A model generated the notes under the pieces. The model did not search any database, was not told the origin of the DNA, and saw nothing but the letters and a program-made list of their open reading frames with translations. Made by a program: the position numbers and the translations under genes. From positions 5,549,001 through 5,613,000 of the forward strand of contig NZ_CP027860.1 of NCBI RefSeq assembly GCF_003015185.1: a stretch of DNA of 64,000 nt, written 5' to 3'. Positions 9,357-19,461 of this stretch are shown piece by piece; position 1 is the first letter of the stretch; each line of letters starts with the position of its first letter. Source of the stretch: Ahniella affigens (GTDB lineage: Bacteria; Pseudomonadota; Gammaproteobacteria; Xanthomonadales; Ahniellaceae).

Positions 9357-9445
9357 GTCTGGTGCGGGTCCGCTTGCTCGGGTCAGGGAATACCGTATAC
9401 GATCTACGAAACCAGAACAAGCCATCCCCTAACCGGAGTCGTCTG
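9357..9445. promoter_or_regulatory. Divergent control region with GTATAC-type GntR operator
   Basis: This 89-base region separates the divergent dehydrogenase and deaminase genes. It contains the 8-base palindrome CGTATACG at 9394-9401, in the context TACCGTATACGATC. GTATAC-centred palindromes are typical operators of FCD-type GntR regulators, and a GntR/FCD gene sits at the end of this same cluster (12701-13357). The central position suits control of both directions. Regulation by that protein is inferred. Confidence 0.5.
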
Positions 9446-10360
9446 ATGACTAACCAGATTTCTGTTGCCAAGCCTGACTGGCGTGGCGTTTTCCCAGCCG
9501 CCACCACGCAGTTCGGCGAGAACATGCGCGTTGATATCGGTGCCACGCGCGCGGTGCAGCAGGCCCTGGTGCGCGATGGGGTGCATGGCTTGATCCTGCT
9601 CGGCACGGTGGGCGAAAACTGCTCGCTCAGCGCCGATGAAAAGCGCGCTGTGTTGACCGCAGCGGTCGGCGAAGTGGGCGGCAAGGTGCCGTTGATTGCC
9701 GGTGTCGCCGAATTCACAACCGATGCGGCCATTGCGTATGCGCGTGATGCTGAGGCGATTGGCGTCAGTGGCCTGATGCTGTTGCCGGCCATGGTTTATG
9801 TGCCGACGCCAGAAGAACTGGAGAAGCATTTCCGCGCGGTCGCGAAGGCCACACGTCTGCCGATCATGCTGTACAACAATCCTCCGGCGTATCGCGTCAA
9901 CATCGACATCGCGACGCTGCAGGCTTTGTCTGATTGCGAGAACATTGTCGCGTTGAAAGAGTCGGCGCCCGACAGCCGTCGCTTCACTGACGTCTACAAC
10001 GCACTGGGCGATCGCTACACCCTATTCGCGGGCCTCGACGATGTGGCCTTCGAAGGTCTGGTGCTTGGCGCGGCGGGCTGGGTGTCAGGTCTGACGAACG
10101 CATTTCCAGTCGAGTCGTTGAAACTCTATCAGGCGATCGTCGATGGCGATCTGGAACTCGCCCGCAAGATCTACCGCTGGTTCATGCCGCTGCTGCATCT
10201 CGATGCGCATCATGATCTGGTCCAGAGCATCAAGCTCGCGGAAGCAGTCATGGGTCGCGGCTCCGAGCGGGTACGACCGCCGCGCTACCCGCTGACTGGC
10301 GCGCGGCGCGCCGAAGTCATCGCGCTGATTGAGCAAGCCCGCGACAACCGGCCGTTCTGA
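9446..10360 (+). CDS. DapA-family 1-pyrroline-4-hydroxy-2-carboxylate deaminase
   Basis: A 304-residue member of the dihydrodipicolinate synthase/N-acetylneuraminate lyase family, an (alpha/beta)8 barrel using a Schiff-base lysine. The lysine lies in [10 protein letters not shown] near residue 170, the catalytic tyrosine in [10 protein letters not shown] near residue 143, and the substrate-carboxylate loop GTVGENCSL near residue 53. In the hydroxyproline pathway this family deaminates and dehydrates 1-pyrroline-4-hydroxy-2-carboxylate to 2-oxoglutarate semialdehyde. The genes on either side fit this better than lysine biosynthesis. I start at ATG 9446, preceded by an AACCGGAG-like binding site; the longer frame would run into the divergent promoter. 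Two bases separate its stop from the epimerase start. Confidence 0.87.
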   Translation: MTNQISVAKPDWRGVFPAATTQFGENMRVDIGATRAVQQALVRDGVHGLILLGTVGENCSLSADEKRAVLTAAVGEVGGKVPLIAGVAEFTTDAAIAYARDAEAIGVSGLMLLPAMVYVPTPEELEKHFRAVAKATRLPIMLYNNPPAYRVNIDIATLQALSDCENIVALKESAPDSRRFTDVYNALGDRYTLFAGLDDVAFEGLVLGAAGWVSGLTNAFPVESLKLYQAIVDGDLELARKIYRWFMPLLHLDAHHDLVQSIKLAEAVMGRGSERVRPPRYPLTGARRAEVIALIEQARDNRPF

Positions 10361-10362
10361 TC

Positions 10363-11304
10363 ATGAGCGCGACCCGCATTCAGATTGTGGATTCTCATAC
10401 CGGCGGCGAACCGACGCGGCTCGTCATCGCCGGCGGACCGGACCTCGGCAGTGGCACCATTGCCGAGCGTGCCAAGCGCTTCGCCGCCGAGTTCGATCAC
10501 TACCGTTCGGCGATCGTCAATGAGCCGCGTGGTTCCGATGTGTTGGTCGGCGCCTTGCTGCTCGAAGCGAGTGCGCCGGAGGCCGCCTACGGCGTCATCT
10601 TCTTCAACAACGTCGGGCTGCTCGGCATGTGCGGTCACGGCATGATTGGCGTCATCGCGACGCTCGCGCATCTCGGCCGAATCAGTCCCGGAGTGCAACA
10701 CATCGAGACGCCCGTGGGTGTTGTGCGGGCTGAATTGCTACCCGACGGCGCCGTGCGTATCGGCAATGTGCCAAGTCATCGCAAGGCGAAGCAGGTGGCG
10801 ATTGATGTGCCCGGCATCGGCACGGTTCGCGGCGATGTCGCCTGGGGCGGCAACTGGTTTTTTCTCGTCGATGCGAGTGAGCACCGGCAGGCGCTGGTAC
10901 TTCGCGATGTCGAGGCCTTGGTCGACTACAGCTGGAAGATTCGCCAAGCCGTGAATGCACAAGGTTATCCGGATGTCGATCATGTCGAGCTGTTTGCCAA
11001 CACCGACACCGCCGACTCGCGCAACTTCGTACTGTGCCCCGGCAAAGCGTATGACCGCTCGCCGTGTGGCACCGGCACGAGCGCGAAACTCGCGTGCCTG
11101 GCGCTTGATGGCAAGCTTGAACCAGGCGCGACTTGGATTCAGGAAAGCATCCTCGGGACCCAATTCGAAGCGCGCTTTCATTGGGCCGACTCGGCCCAAT
11201 CCGCCGTGTTGCCCAGCATTCAGGGACGCGCATCGGTGAACGCCGAAGCAACCTTGATCTTGGACCCGACTGATCCCTTCTGCTTTGGAATTCGCCCGCA
11301 ATGA
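10363..11304 (+). CDS. 4-hydroxyproline 2-epimerase (proline racemase family)
   Basis: A 313-residue proline racemase family enzyme that converts trans-4-hydroxy-L-proline to cis-4-hydroxy-D-proline, the first step of the pathway. Both catalytic cysteines are visible: one in GMCGHGMIG near residue 89 and one in [14 protein letters not shown] near residue 233. Having two cysteines argues for an epimerase or racemase rather than the trans-3-hydroxyproline dehydratase subfamily, where one is replaced. The opening [14 protein letters not shown] is typical of 4-hydroxyproline epimerases. The ATG lies two bases after the deaminase stop and the TGA overlaps the aldehyde dehydrogenase ATG, so the genes are co-transcribed. 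Confidence 0.93.
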   Translation: MSATRIQIVDSHTGGEPTRLVIAGGPDLGSGTIAERAKRFAAEFDHYRSAIVNEPRGSDVLVGALLLEASAPEAAYGVIFFNNVGLLGMCGHGMIGVIATLAHLGRISPGVQHIETPVGVVRAELLPDGAVRIGNVPSHRKAKQVAIDVPGIGTVRGDVAWGGNWFFLVDASEHRQALVLRDVEALVDYSWKIRQAVNAQGYPDVDHVELFANTDTADSRNFVLCPGKAYDRSPCGTGTSAKLACLALDGKLEPGATWIQESILGTQFEARFHWADSAQSAVLPSIQGRASVNAEATLILDPTDPFCFGIRPQ

Positions 11305-12704
11305 GTGCGCCGCTCCCTCATCACAGCCCGGCCGACGTGGCCACCCTGGCCGAAGCCGCAGCGCAAGCGTTTCCCGTGCTGGCACAAAGTAGTCCGGCAA
11401 AGCGCGCGCAATTGCTGCGTGCGATCGCCGATCAGATTGAAGCATTGGGCGACACGCTGATCGACTGCGTCTGCGCCGAATCCGCATTGCCGCGTGCCCG
11501 CGTGCAAGGTGAGCGCGGGCGAACGACCGCGCAGCTCCGCATGTTCGCGACGCTCGCCGAAGCCGATCTGTGGCGCGAGCCGAGAACCGATGATGCAGAC
11601 CCGAATCGGCAACCCGCGCCGCGGCCACGCATTCACTCCGAGCGCCGACCGATTGGTCCGGTCGCGGTGTTCGGTGCCAGCAACTTTCCGCTCGCGTTCT
11701 CGGTTGCCGGCGGCGACAGTGCGAGTGCGCTGGCCATTGGCTGTCCGGTCGTGGCCAAAGCGCATCCGGCGCATCCGGAAACCTGCCGATTAATCTCGGG
11801 CGCGATCGACCGCGCGGTTGCCGCGTGCGCGCTGCCGCCAGCGGTTTTCCAGGTATTTTTCGAAAGCGGATTCGACGCCGGTCAGGCGCTGGTGCAACAT
11901 CCGGCGATCAAAGCCGCAGCGTTCACCGGCTCGCGCCGAGGTGGCATGGCGTTGTGGCGACTCGCCCAGAATCGCCGTGATCCGATCCCGTTCTTCGCGG
12001 AGATGAGCAGCGTCAATCCGGTCTTCATCACGCCGGCTTGTGCGAAAGCTGATCCTGAGGGGCTCGCGACAGGACTCGTGGGTTCGATGACACTGGGTGT
12101 AGGTCAATTCTGCACGCAGCCCGGGCTCTTGTTTGTCACGCGCGATAGCGCGCCCGCGCTCGTCAGTGCGTTGATTCAACGCGTGCAGCAAGTCCCGCCA
12201 GGAACGATGCTGACGGCAGCGATGGCCGCGCACTATCGCGACTTGGTCGAAGCGCGACGCGCTGAAGCGAACGTGCAAGTGCTCGCGGAAGGTGCCGTTG
12301 CAAGCGATCCGCGACAGGCTCAGGCCATGCTATTCGGATGCGATCTCAGTACGTTCCTGAGCAACGACCGCCTGCAGGATGAAGTTTTTGGGCCGAGCAG
12401 CTTGGTGATAGAGGTCGACACGGTACAGGACTTCGAGACCGCAGTTGCCAATCTGGATGGCCAGCTGACAGCGACGCTCTGGCATCAGCCGGGAGAGCGC
12501 GACGCGTTCACGTCGTTACTGTGGCAGCTCGAACAGAAAGTCGGTCGCATTGTGTTCAACGGTTATCCGACCGGCGTTGAAGTCGGCAGCGCCACGGTTC
12601 ACGGCGGACCGTTTCCGGCGTGTTCGGATGCACGCTTCACATCGGTCGGCACCCGCGCGATCGATCGGTTCCTGCGCGTGGTTGCCTGGCAGGAGCCCGC
12701 ATGA
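11301..12704 (+). CDS. 2,5-dioxovalerate (2-oxoglutarate semialdehyde) dehydrogenase
   Basis: A 467-residue NAD(P)+-dependent aldehyde dehydrogenase that should oxidise 2-oxoglutarate semialdehyde to 2-oxoglutarate, the final step of hydroxyproline catabolism feeding the TCA cycle. Visible motifs are [14 protein letters not shown] (cofactor strand), [10 protein letters not shown], the AFTGSRRGG glycine loop, the general-base Glu in [11 protein letters not shown], and the nucleophile Cys in [10 protein letters not shown]. The TQPG context after the cysteine is typical of the KGSADH-III/hydroxyproline type. Its start overlaps the epimerase stop and its stop overlaps the regulator start. The exact aldehyde is inferred from context. 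Confidence 0.88.
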   Translation: MSAPLPHHSPADVATLAEAAAQAFPVLAQSSPAKRAQLLRAIADQIEALGDTLIDCVCAESALPRARVQGERGRTTAQLRMFATLAEADLWREPRTDDADPNRQPAPRPRIHSERRPIGPVAVFGASNFPLAFSVAGGDSASALAIGCPVVAKAHPAHPETCRLISGAIDRAVAACALPPAVFQVFFESGFDAGQALVQHPAIKAAAFTGSRRGGMALWRLAQNRRDPIPFFAEMSSVNPVFITPACAKADPEGLATGLVGSMTLGVGQFCTQPGLLFVTRDSAPALVSALIQRVQQVPPGTMLTAAMAAHYRDLVEARRAEANVQVLAEGAVASDPRQAQAMLFGCDLSTFLSNDRLQDEVFGPSSLVIEVDTVQDFETAVANLDGQLTATLWHQPGERDAFTSLLWQLEQKVGRIVFNGYPTGVEVGSATVHGGPFPACSDARFTSVGTRAIDRFLRVVAWQEPA

Positions 12705-13357
12705 CTGAGCGCACCGGTCTGGCCCGAACGATCAGCTCCCAGCTGATCACCTATATCCGGAATCGCATTCTGGATGGCAGCTACGCAGCCGGCACGGCGT
12801 TGCTGCAGGATGCGATTGCAGCCGAATTCGGCGTCAGCAAAATTCCGGTGCGCGAGGCGCTGGTGCAGCTCAGCGCCGAAGGGTTGGTTGATGTCTTCGC
12901 GCATCGGGGCTTTCAGGTGCGTGGCACATCAGTATCGGAACTGGATGAACTGTTCCGGCTGCGCCTGCAGATCGAGCCGGATGCAGTCGCCAACGGTGCG
13001 CGTCTTGCGACGACAGCCGAACAACGCGAGGTGAAGCAATTGCTTGACGCGCTGAATGCGGCGACGGAGTCGCAAGATCCAAAGGTCGCTGACTTGAATC
13101 GCAGCTTTCATCTTGCGTTGATCTGTCCCGCCCAACAGCCGATCACCGCCGAGGTGCTGGGGCGTCTGCTCGTCCGGTCACAACGTTATGTGTTGCGGCA
13201 TCTGGCGCCGCAAGGTCGGACGCGACGGGCGAAGACTGAGCACAACGTGCTCCATCGCTTGTGGCTCAAGCAAGACGCCGATGGCCTCCAGGAGGCGACG
13301 CGGACGCACATCGTCCGCACGCATGACGACCTCCGGCAATTACTGTCGGCACATTGA
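12701..13357 (+). CDS. GntR family regulator, FCD subfamily (hydroxyproline cluster)
   Basis: A 218-residue regulator. Residues about 8-75 form a GntR winged helix, with the recognition-helix stretch AAEFGVSKIPVREALVQLSAEGLV. Residues about 85-215 form an FCD effector domain (helical, with H and D/E metal or ligand residues in LNRSFHLAL and TEHNVLHRL). The ATG overlaps the stop of the dehydrogenase gene, so the regulator is the last gene of the operon it probably controls. The likely effector is a pathway intermediate and the likely operator is CGTATACG at 9394-9401. Whether it represses or activates cannot be told. Confidence 0.87.
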   Translation: MTERTGLARTISSQLITYIRNRILDGSYAAGTALLQDAIAAEFGVSKIPVREALVQLSAEGLVDVFAHRGFQVRGTSVSELDELFRLRLQIEPDAVANGARLATTAEQREVKQLLDALNAATESQDPKVADLNRSFHLALICPAQQPITAEVLGRLLVRSQRYVLRHLAPQGRTRRAKTEHNVLHRLWLKQDADGLQEATRTHIVRTHDDLRQLLSAH

Positions 13358-13446
13358 CGGTGGCGCAGGAGAATGCGATTCCAGACGGATGCATCGCGAC
13401 GACGTTGCATTCAAGATTCTTCAGTGCCCTTGCCCGGAGTAGTCCC

Positions 13447-15204
13447 ATGATTCGAACCACACCGATCCGCTTGATCTGGTCCGCTGCGCTTTGTTGTGCG
13501 AGTGCTTTCGCATCGGCTTCTGATGCCGACCTGCAGGCCCTTTACGATAAAGAGTGGGCTTGGCGCATGAACGAGTTTCCTGGGATGGCGTCATACCTGG
13601 CGCTGGGTGGCCCCGCGCACACTCTGGGTAGCGTCGACGCCAAGGCGCAGCAAGAGCGGCTGACGTACTGGCGGGGCGTTCGCGACGCATTGGATCAACT
13701 CGATCAGAAGGACCTGTCTGACCTTGGTCGACTGAATGCGGCCGTGTATCGCTCGCAACTCGACGAGTTCATTGTCGGTATCGAGTCCAAGTCGTATCTG
13801 CTGCCGATGAATGGCGACTCCAGCTTCTATGGCGATGTCGAACAAGGCTTCGTCAACGATCAAATCAGTAGCACTGAGCAGGCTCAGGCTTACCTGGATC
13901 GCCTAGCCGATGTGCCGCGGTACTTCGACGAGCATGTCGTGCTCCTCAAGACGGGCTTGAAGACGGGCATGACCGTCCAGCAGATCGTGCTCGAAGGGCG
14001 AGAACAGCCCTTGGCAAAACTGGCTGCGGCGAAGCCGGAAGACACACCGTTCTATGCGCCGTTCAAAAAACTGCCAAACAGTTGGTCCGCCGACGATCAG
14101 GCCAAGTGGCGGGCCAAGGTCGCCAAGGTCATTGCCGACAAAGTCCAACCAGCGTGCGAACGTCTGCGCGCGTTCCTGAAAAACGAATACATTCCGAAGG
14201 CGCGCCAGACCCTTGCCGCCAAGGACCTGCCCGACGGCCTCGCTTACTATCAGGCGCAAATCAAGATCTACACGACGCTGGATGCAACGCCTGACGAGAT
14301 TCACCAGATCGGTCTTGATGAAGTCGCGCGCATTCGTGCCGAGATGGAGCAAGTCAAGCAGGACGCAAAGTTCGATGGCGATCTGGCGGCGTTCATCCAG
14401 TTTCTGCGCACCGATCCGCAGTTCTATCCGAAGACGCCCAAAGCCCTGTTAGAGCGTGCGTCGTACATCGCCAAGCGGATCGACGGATTGCTGCCGCGAT
14501 ACTTCGGACATCTGCCGCGCCAGCCTTACGGTGTCGCGCCGGTGCCGGATTCGATCGCGCCGTTCTATACGGCCGGGCGCTATGTGCCGGGGTCCTTGCA
14601 GGCCAAGCAGTCTGGCACGTACTGGGTCAACACGTTCAAGCTGGAAGCACGACCGCTCTATGCGCTGCCGGCGCTGACGCTGCATGAGGCGGTACCGGGA
14701 CATCACCTGCAAGGCGCGATTGCCGCCGAAGCCGACGACCTGCCGAATTTTCGGCGCTATTCGTACATCTCCGCCTATGGCGAAGGCTGGGCGCTCTACG
14801 GCGAGCACCTGGGCAAGGAAATGGGTATCTACGAAGATGCGTACGAGCAATTCGGGCGGCTGACGTACGAAATGTGGCGCGCGTGCCGCTTGGTCGTGGA
14901 TACCGGATTGCACGCCAAAGGTTGGACGCGCGAGCAAGCCCGCCAATACCTGAAGGACAACACCGCGCTCAGCGAGCACGAGATTGGCACCGAAGTTGAT
15001 CGCTACATTGGCTGGCCGGGTCAAGCACTGAGTTACAAGCTTGGCGAGATCGAGATCCGGAAGTTGCGTGCGGAGGCCGAGCAGAAGCTCGGAACCAAGT
15101 TCGATCTGCGCGCGTTTCACGACCATTTGCTTGGCCTGGGTTCTGTCCCCTTGCCAGTGTTGCGCAGTGCGATGCAGGAATGGATGGCAAAGCAGGCCGG
15201 CTGA
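13447..15204 (+). CDS. Exported DUF885 metallopeptidase-like protein
   Basis: A 585-residue protein with an N-terminal signal peptide (hydrophobic core around LIWSAALCCASAFASA, probable cleavage near residue 23). The DUF885 family is distantly related to M32/M3-like zinc peptidases. The family signature HEAVPGHHLQ appears near residue 414, followed by a Glu-containing segment GEGWALYGEHLGKEMG near residue 446 that supplies the other zinc-ligand candidates. Members are usually periplasmic or outer-membrane lipoproteins of unclear substrate; this one has no lipobox Cys after the signal. I start at ATG 13447 because the signal peptide follows. It stands alone, 89 bases after the hydroxyproline operon. 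Confidence 0.85.
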   Translation: MIRTTPIRLIWSAALCCASAFASASDADLQALYDKEWAWRMNEFPGMASYLALGGPAHTLGSVDAKAQQERLTYWRGVRDALDQLDQKDLSDLGRLNAAVYRSQLDEFIVGIESKSYLLPMNGDSSFYGDVEQGFVNDQISSTEQAQAYLDRLADVPRYFDEHVVLLKTGLKTGMTVQQIVLEGREQPLAKLAAAKPEDTPFYAPFKKLPNSWSADDQAKWRAKVAKVIADKVQPACERLRAFLKNEYIPKARQTLAAKDLPDGLAYYQAQIKIYTTLDATPDEIHQIGLDEVARIRAEMEQVKQDAKFDGDLAAFIQFLRTDPQFYPKTPKALLERASYIAKRIDGLLPRYFGHLPRQPYGVAPVPDSIAPFYTAGRYVPGSLQAKQSGTYWVNTFKLEARPLYALPALTLHEAVPGHHLQGAIAAEADDLPNFRRYSYISAYGEGWALYGEHLGKEMGIYEDAYEQFGRLTYEMWRACRLVVDTGLHAKGWTREQARQYLKDNTALSEHEIGTEVDRYIGWPGQALSYKLGEIEIRKLRAEAEQKLGTKFDLRAFHDHLLGLGSVPLPVLRSAMQEWMAKQAG

Positions 15205-15370
15205 TCACTGACGCGGCAAACAGTTCAGTCGAACAGATTGCAGGGGCAGACCCCTGTGTCTGCCCCAGGCCTAGGTGTTTGCCTTAGATCTCTGTATTTG
15301 CCCAGCACCAGGCTCCAACGTGGACGCGCGGAACCAAGGCCGGCGTCATGTATTCGCGCGTCTGGAACCA

Positions 15371-15475
15371 GGGCAGACCCAGGGGTCTGCGCGCGAGGCT
15401 GGAAAGGCAGGGCAGACCCAGGGGTCTGCGCGCGAGGCTGGAACGGCAGGGCAGACCCAGGGGTCTGCCCTTACG
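15371..15475 (+). repeat. 39-bp tandem repeat, three units (last one truncated)
   Basis: Units begin at 15371, 15410 and 15449, each opening GGGCAGACCCAGGGGTCTGC and, in the first two, continuing through GCGCGAGGCTGGAA. The core is an imperfect palindrome (GCAGACCC/GGGGTCTGC). Looser copies occur at 15243-15267 and again at 40369-40394, so this is a dispersed family with a local tandem expansion. It lies between convergent genes, where it may act in transcript termination or stability. Confidence 0.75.
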
Positions 15476-15491
15476 GCGACATGATGCTGCG

Positions 15492-18400
15492 TTACAACGT
15501 CACCGGCTTGCCAAATGGCTGCAGCCGATACTTCAGGTCTTCGATCTCTTTCTGCAGCTTTGGCAGTTCGTCCGCATAGACTTTGCCGAGATTCTCAATG
15601 GCTTCTCGGGCATAGACTTCAGCGTGCTTGAGATACGCCTCCTGCGACGCTGTGACGGGACGCAGCGACGATCCGTAGAAGCTGCTGGCATCGCCCAGTC
15701 TGGAGAAGGCATCCGTACCGGCGGCAATGCCCTTGGTCACTTCCGGCGGCTGCCAGAGCTTCTTCTCGGCTTCGAGCAGCTTCTCTTTGAATGCACCGAT
15801 CGACTTGATCAGTGCCTGCTGGGGATCCTTCTCATCGATATCGGTGCCGGGGTCACGTTCCTTGCGACGGTCTACGTCGGTTTTGGCAAGCGCCGCAACG
15901 CGATCCAGATCGGCGCGCAAATCCTGCAACTGGCGAATCGCATCCGTCAGCGCTTCCTGGGTCTTGCCATACGCCTGCCAGCTCGCCGCCTTGCGCTGAT
16001 AGTCCGCAGCGGTCAGACCAAGTCTTGGATCGGGCAGCACATCCAGCGTCTGTTTGGATTCCTGCCCATCGAACTTCAACGTCACGTTGAACGTGCCTGG
16101 TACCACCGGAGCACTCGCGCCACCGCCCCACGGGCTTGGGGGCAACGGGGAGCGATAGGCGGTTTCGTTGAGGTCCCACACCACCCGATTCAGGCCTTGC
16201 GTCGGGCTCACTTCGAGCACGCGTACCAACCGACCCGCACCATCGCGGATTTCGATCTTGGCCTTGTCCGGCTTCGGTTTCTCGTCCTTGCCTGGCGTCT
16301 CGGGCTTGCGTAGCCGCTCGATATCCGCATCGGGATGCGGCAGATGCTTCGCGTCCAGCCAGAAGTTGATCAAGGCACCGTATTCGCGATTCTGGCCCTG
16401 GAATACCGACTGCGAATTGATCGTGTCGATCATGCCCTGGCGGACCTGAAACTGAATCGCCGGGCCGATCGGAAACAGCTGCTGGCTCGGGGTCTTGTCC
16501 TGCCGCGCGATCTCGCGCAGTGGGCGGATGTCATCGACGACGTACATCGCGCGACCATGCGTCGCAATGATCAAATCATGATCACGCTCGTGCACTGCCA
16601 AATCCATGACCGACGCGGTGGGCAGGCCTTGCGTGAACTTCTGCCAGTTCCGACCCGCATCGAACGACACATAAAGCCCCAATTCCGTACCGAGATACAG
16701 GAGTTGTTCAACGACCGGGTCTTCAAGCAACACGAGCGCATAACCGTCGATCTGCCCGTTGCTGAGCGACACCCAGCGCTCGCCATAATTTTCGACCCGG
16801 AAGACGTACGGCTTCTTGTCGTTGCGGCGGTGGTTGTCGAACACGACGAACGCCGTGCCTGGATCCTTCGCCGACAGATTGATGTGCGGCACCCACGTAT
16901 CGGCGGGCACGCCCTTGGCACCGGTGGCCACGTTCTTCCAAGTCTTACCGCCATCGCGTGTGACCTGCACACGTCCGTCGTCGGTGCCCACCCAGATCAC
17001 CCCGCGCTCCAGTTTGCTCGGGTTGATGGCCACAATCGTGGTGTGGTTTTCGGCCGACGTCACATCGGGCGTCAGGCCGCCGCTTTCAAAGCTCTTCTGC
17101 TTTTCGGGGTCGTTGCTCGTCAGGTCGGGCGAAATGATCTCCCAACTGCTGCCGCGATCTGAGGACTTATGCAAAAACTGGCTGCCGAAATAAATGGTGC
17201 CCGCATCAAATGGATCCTGCGCCAGGCCGGCGTTCCAGTTGAATCGCAGACGCGTCTTGGCATCCGGTGCAGAGGGCCGGATCAGCACGCGTTCACCCGT
17301 ATCGAGGTTCCAGCGAATCAGATAGCCGTCCTGACTCATCGCGTAACCTTGGCGGGCGTTCGACGGGTCGGGCAGGGTATCGAACCCATCACCAAAGCCG
17401 ACTTCGACCCAGTGCGAATTGCGGATCGGGCCTTGTTCCCAAGTCGATGACGGGCCGCGCCAGGAACCGTTGTCCTGCAGGCCGCCGTAAACGTTGTATG
17501 GCGTCTCTAAGTCGTAACGCACATGGTAGAACTGCGCCAACGGCAGGTTCGTCACAAAGCGCCAGGACTCACCGCGGTCGTAGCTGATGCCCACGCCACC
17601 ATCGTTGCCGTTGACCAAATGCCGTGGATTCTTCGGGTTGATCCACAAAGCATGATTGTCTGGGTGCAAGTGCTGCAGGCCAATCAGCTGGCCAAACGTC
17701 TTGCCACCATCGTTGGAAACATCGACAAAGGTGTGGACGCGATAGAGGCGATCCGGGCGCTCGGGGTCGACACGCAGATCAGCGTAGTAGAACGGGCGCC
17801 CCGATACGTTGATGTCCTTATTGACGGTCTCGAACGTGTATCCGCCATCGTTGGAGCGCAGCAGCGCGCTGTCCTTGGCCTCCACCAGCGCATACACGAC
17901 CCGCGGATCGCTCGGCGCAATCGCCAGCCCAATCCGACCGAGCTCCCCGGCCGGCAGACCATCCTTGGCGGTCGCCTGGCGCCAGCTGTCGCCACCATCG
18001 ACACTCATGTACAAACCGCTGCCCGGCCCGCCTGATTTGAAGAACCAGGGCCAGCGCCGGAACTCCCACATATTGGCAAACAACTTTTCGGGGCTGCTTG
18101 GATCCATGACCAATTCGGCCGCGCCGGTTTTTTCGTCGACGTAGAGCACTTTCTGCCAGGACTTGCCGCCGTCGCGCGTGCGAAACACACCGCGTTCGCT
18201 GTTCTCGCCCCAGAGATGGCCCATCGCCGCGACGTAGACCGTGTCGGGATCGCGCGGATGCGGAATGATGCGATGAATGCGCTCACTGTCGGCAAGCCCC
18301 ATGAACTGCCAGGTCTTGCCTTGGTCGAGCGACCGGTACACGCCGCCGCCGACTGATGCCGAGTTCCGCACATTGCCCTCGCCCGTGCCGACCCACACCA

Positions 18401-18731
18401 CGTTCGGGTTGATCGGTGACACCGCGATGGCGCCGATGGCATGCACGCGTTCGCGATCGAACACGGGGGTCCAGTGCATGCCACCATTTGTTGATTTCCA
18501 GACACCGCCGGTGGCTGCGCCAACAAAGATGACGTTGTTGTCGTGTGGGGATACGTCGATGGCCGCGACGCGGCCACTCATGCCTGCCGGCCCAATGCTG
18601 CGTGCCTTCAGGCCGGCAAGCAGGGCTGGGTCGGGCGAATGGGCAGGCGCCTGGCTGGCGATTAGCGCCAGAAGCAATGCCAACCAGCAGAAACGCGTCA
18701 ATCGTTGAAATCGGAACAGCGATGGCTTCAT
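15492..18731 (-). CDS. Large exported BNR/VPS10-type beta-propeller protein
   Basis: A 1079-residue protein with a signal peptide (MKPSLFRF start, hydrophobic LALLLALIASQAPAHS). Residues about 35-750 hold many BNR/Asp-box repeats of the S-x-D-G-G-x-T/S-W kind, for example STNGGMHW, SLDQGKTW, TRDGGKSW, SSDRGSSW and TRDGGKTW, making two sortilin/VPS10-like propellers. Residues about 750-900 form a beta-rich domain (VWDLNETAYRSPLPP), and the last 150 residues are a probable helical bundle or coiled coil. Such proteins are annotated as glycosyl hydrolases, but no catalytic residues can be pointed out, so carbohydrate or peptide binding is equally possible. I start at ATG 18731; the longer frame adds 27 unconserved residues. 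Confidence 0.85.
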   Translation of the reverse strand: MKPSLFRFQRLTRFCWLALLLALIASQAPAHSPDPALLAGLKARSIGPAGMSGRVAAIDVSPHDNNVIFVGAATGGVWKSTNGGMHWTPVFDRERVHAIGAIAVSPINPNVVWVGTGEGNVRNSASVGGGVYRSLDQGKTWQFMGLADSERIHRIIPHPRDPDTVYVAAMGHLWGENSERGVFRTRDGGKSWQKVLYVDEKTGAAELVMDPSSPEKLFANMWEFRRWPWFFKSGGPGSGLYMSVDGGDSWRQATAKDGLPAGELGRIGLAIAPSDPRVVYALVEAKDSALLRSNDGGYTFETVNKDINVSGRPFYYADLRVDPERPDRLYRVHTFVDVSNDGGKTFGQLIGLQHLHPDNHALWINPKNPRHLVNGNDGGVGISYDRGESWRFVTNLPLAQFYHVRYDLETPYNVYGGLQDNGSWRGPSSTWEQGPIRNSHWVEVGFGDGFDTLPDPSNARQGYAMSQDGYLIRWNLDTGERVLIRPSAPDAKTRLRFNWNAGLAQDPFDAGTIYFGSQFLHKSSDRGSSWEIISPDLTSNDPEKQKSFESGGLTPDVTSAENHTTIVAINPSKLERGVIWVGTDDGRVQVTRDGGKTWKNVATGAKGVPADTWVPHINLSAKDPGTAFVVFDNHRRNDKKPYVFRVENYGERWVSLSNGQIDGYALVLLEDPVVEQLLYLGTELGLYVSFDAGRNWQKFTQGLPTASVMDLAVHERDHDLIIATHGRAMYVVDDIRPLREIARQDKTPSQQLFPIGPAIQFQVRQGMIDTINSQSVFQGQNREYGALINFWLDAKHLPHPDADIERLRKPETPGKDEKPKPDKAKIEIRDGAGRLVRVLEVSPTQGLNRVVWDLNETAYRSPLPPSPWGGGASAPVVPGTFNVTLKFDGQESKQTLDVLPDPRLGLTAADYQRKAASWQAYGKTQEALTDAIRQLQDLRADLDRVAALAKTDVDRRKERDPGTDIDEKDPQQALIKSIGAFKEKLLEAEKKLWQPPEVTKGIAAGTDAFSRLGDASSFYGSSLRPVTASQEAYLKHAEVYAREAIENLGKVYADELPKLQKEIEDLKYRLQPFGKPVTL

Positions 18732-18981
18732 GCAAGACCTCGTTGAGTTCGATAGGACACCAGGCACACTGCAACCCCGGCAGGAACCTGGACGGTAGCA
18801 GGCCCGCTGCAAGAAGCCGTCATGAACGCCGGGTTGACGTGCTGGTTTGCACGAAGTTACACGTCGGCGCAGGCAAGCGGACGAGTCAGAAGTTTGGGAT
18901 GGTTTCCGCTCGGCCCACTGCCGCGGGCCCTGAAAGGTCGGGTGAGTACCACCCTCGACGCGTCTTTATCAGATAGGTTCG

Positions 18982-19461
18982 TCAGAAGTCGAACCGACTG
19001 CGCGGCTTCTCGGCACGCGGAGCCTGCGGGGTCAGGCTGATCGACTCGATCTTGGCGAGCAGGGACTTGATGTTGTCAGCCCAGCGGTTTGCGGCCGGTG
19101 GCTTCGGCGGCGGCCCGACGACCTTAGCGGCCACCGGGCCGGGCGGGCCGGCCTTCACTTGGTGCAACGCATCGACGGCGAACCGGTCCCAACGCAGGAA
19201 GTGCGCCACCGGTACAGTAACCCATTCCATGTTGGGCGTCGCACGGCCGAGCGGGTCCCAGAACTTGGTGCCATTCAATGCCAAGGCCTGCAGGCGCGAA
19301 CGCCCGCGCAGCCGAAACCCCATGCCGTCGTTATGAAACACCATGAACGGCTCGCCCCGGTACATGGCCGACGGCCGACCGAACAAAGGGGCGCCGGTTA
19401 CCTCATGGGCGCGGATCATGTATTCCATGATCGTATCGAAGCGAGTGCGGGCATTGGCCAT
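18982..19461 (-). CDS. Small hypothetical protein, TfoX/Sxy-N-like
   Basis: A 159-residue cytosolic protein. Residues 1-100 (GAPLFGRPSAMYRGEPFMVFHNDGMGFRL, then LNGTKFWDPLG and MEWVTVPVAH) resemble the fold of TfoX/Sxy N-terminal or MmcQ-like small proteins; residues 105-159 are Pro-rich and probably disordered. I do not recognise a specific function. It stands alone between two exported-protein genes, with 250 bases of featureless sequence on its downstream side (18732-18981). Confidence 0.55.
   Translation of the reverse strand: MANARTRFDTIMEYMIRAHEVTGAPLFGRPSAMYRGEPFMVFHNDGMGFRLRGRSRLQALALNGTKFWDPLGRATPNMEWVTVPVAHFLRWDRFAVDALHQVKAGPPGPVAAKVVGPPPKPPAANRWADNIKSLLAKIESISLTPQAPRAEKPRSRFDF

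Noticed and set aside
15348-18576. Long plus-strand and alternative frames within the BNR-propeller gene
   Set aside because: The minus-strand frame has signal peptide and Asp-box repeats throughout; the others lack any domain signs.
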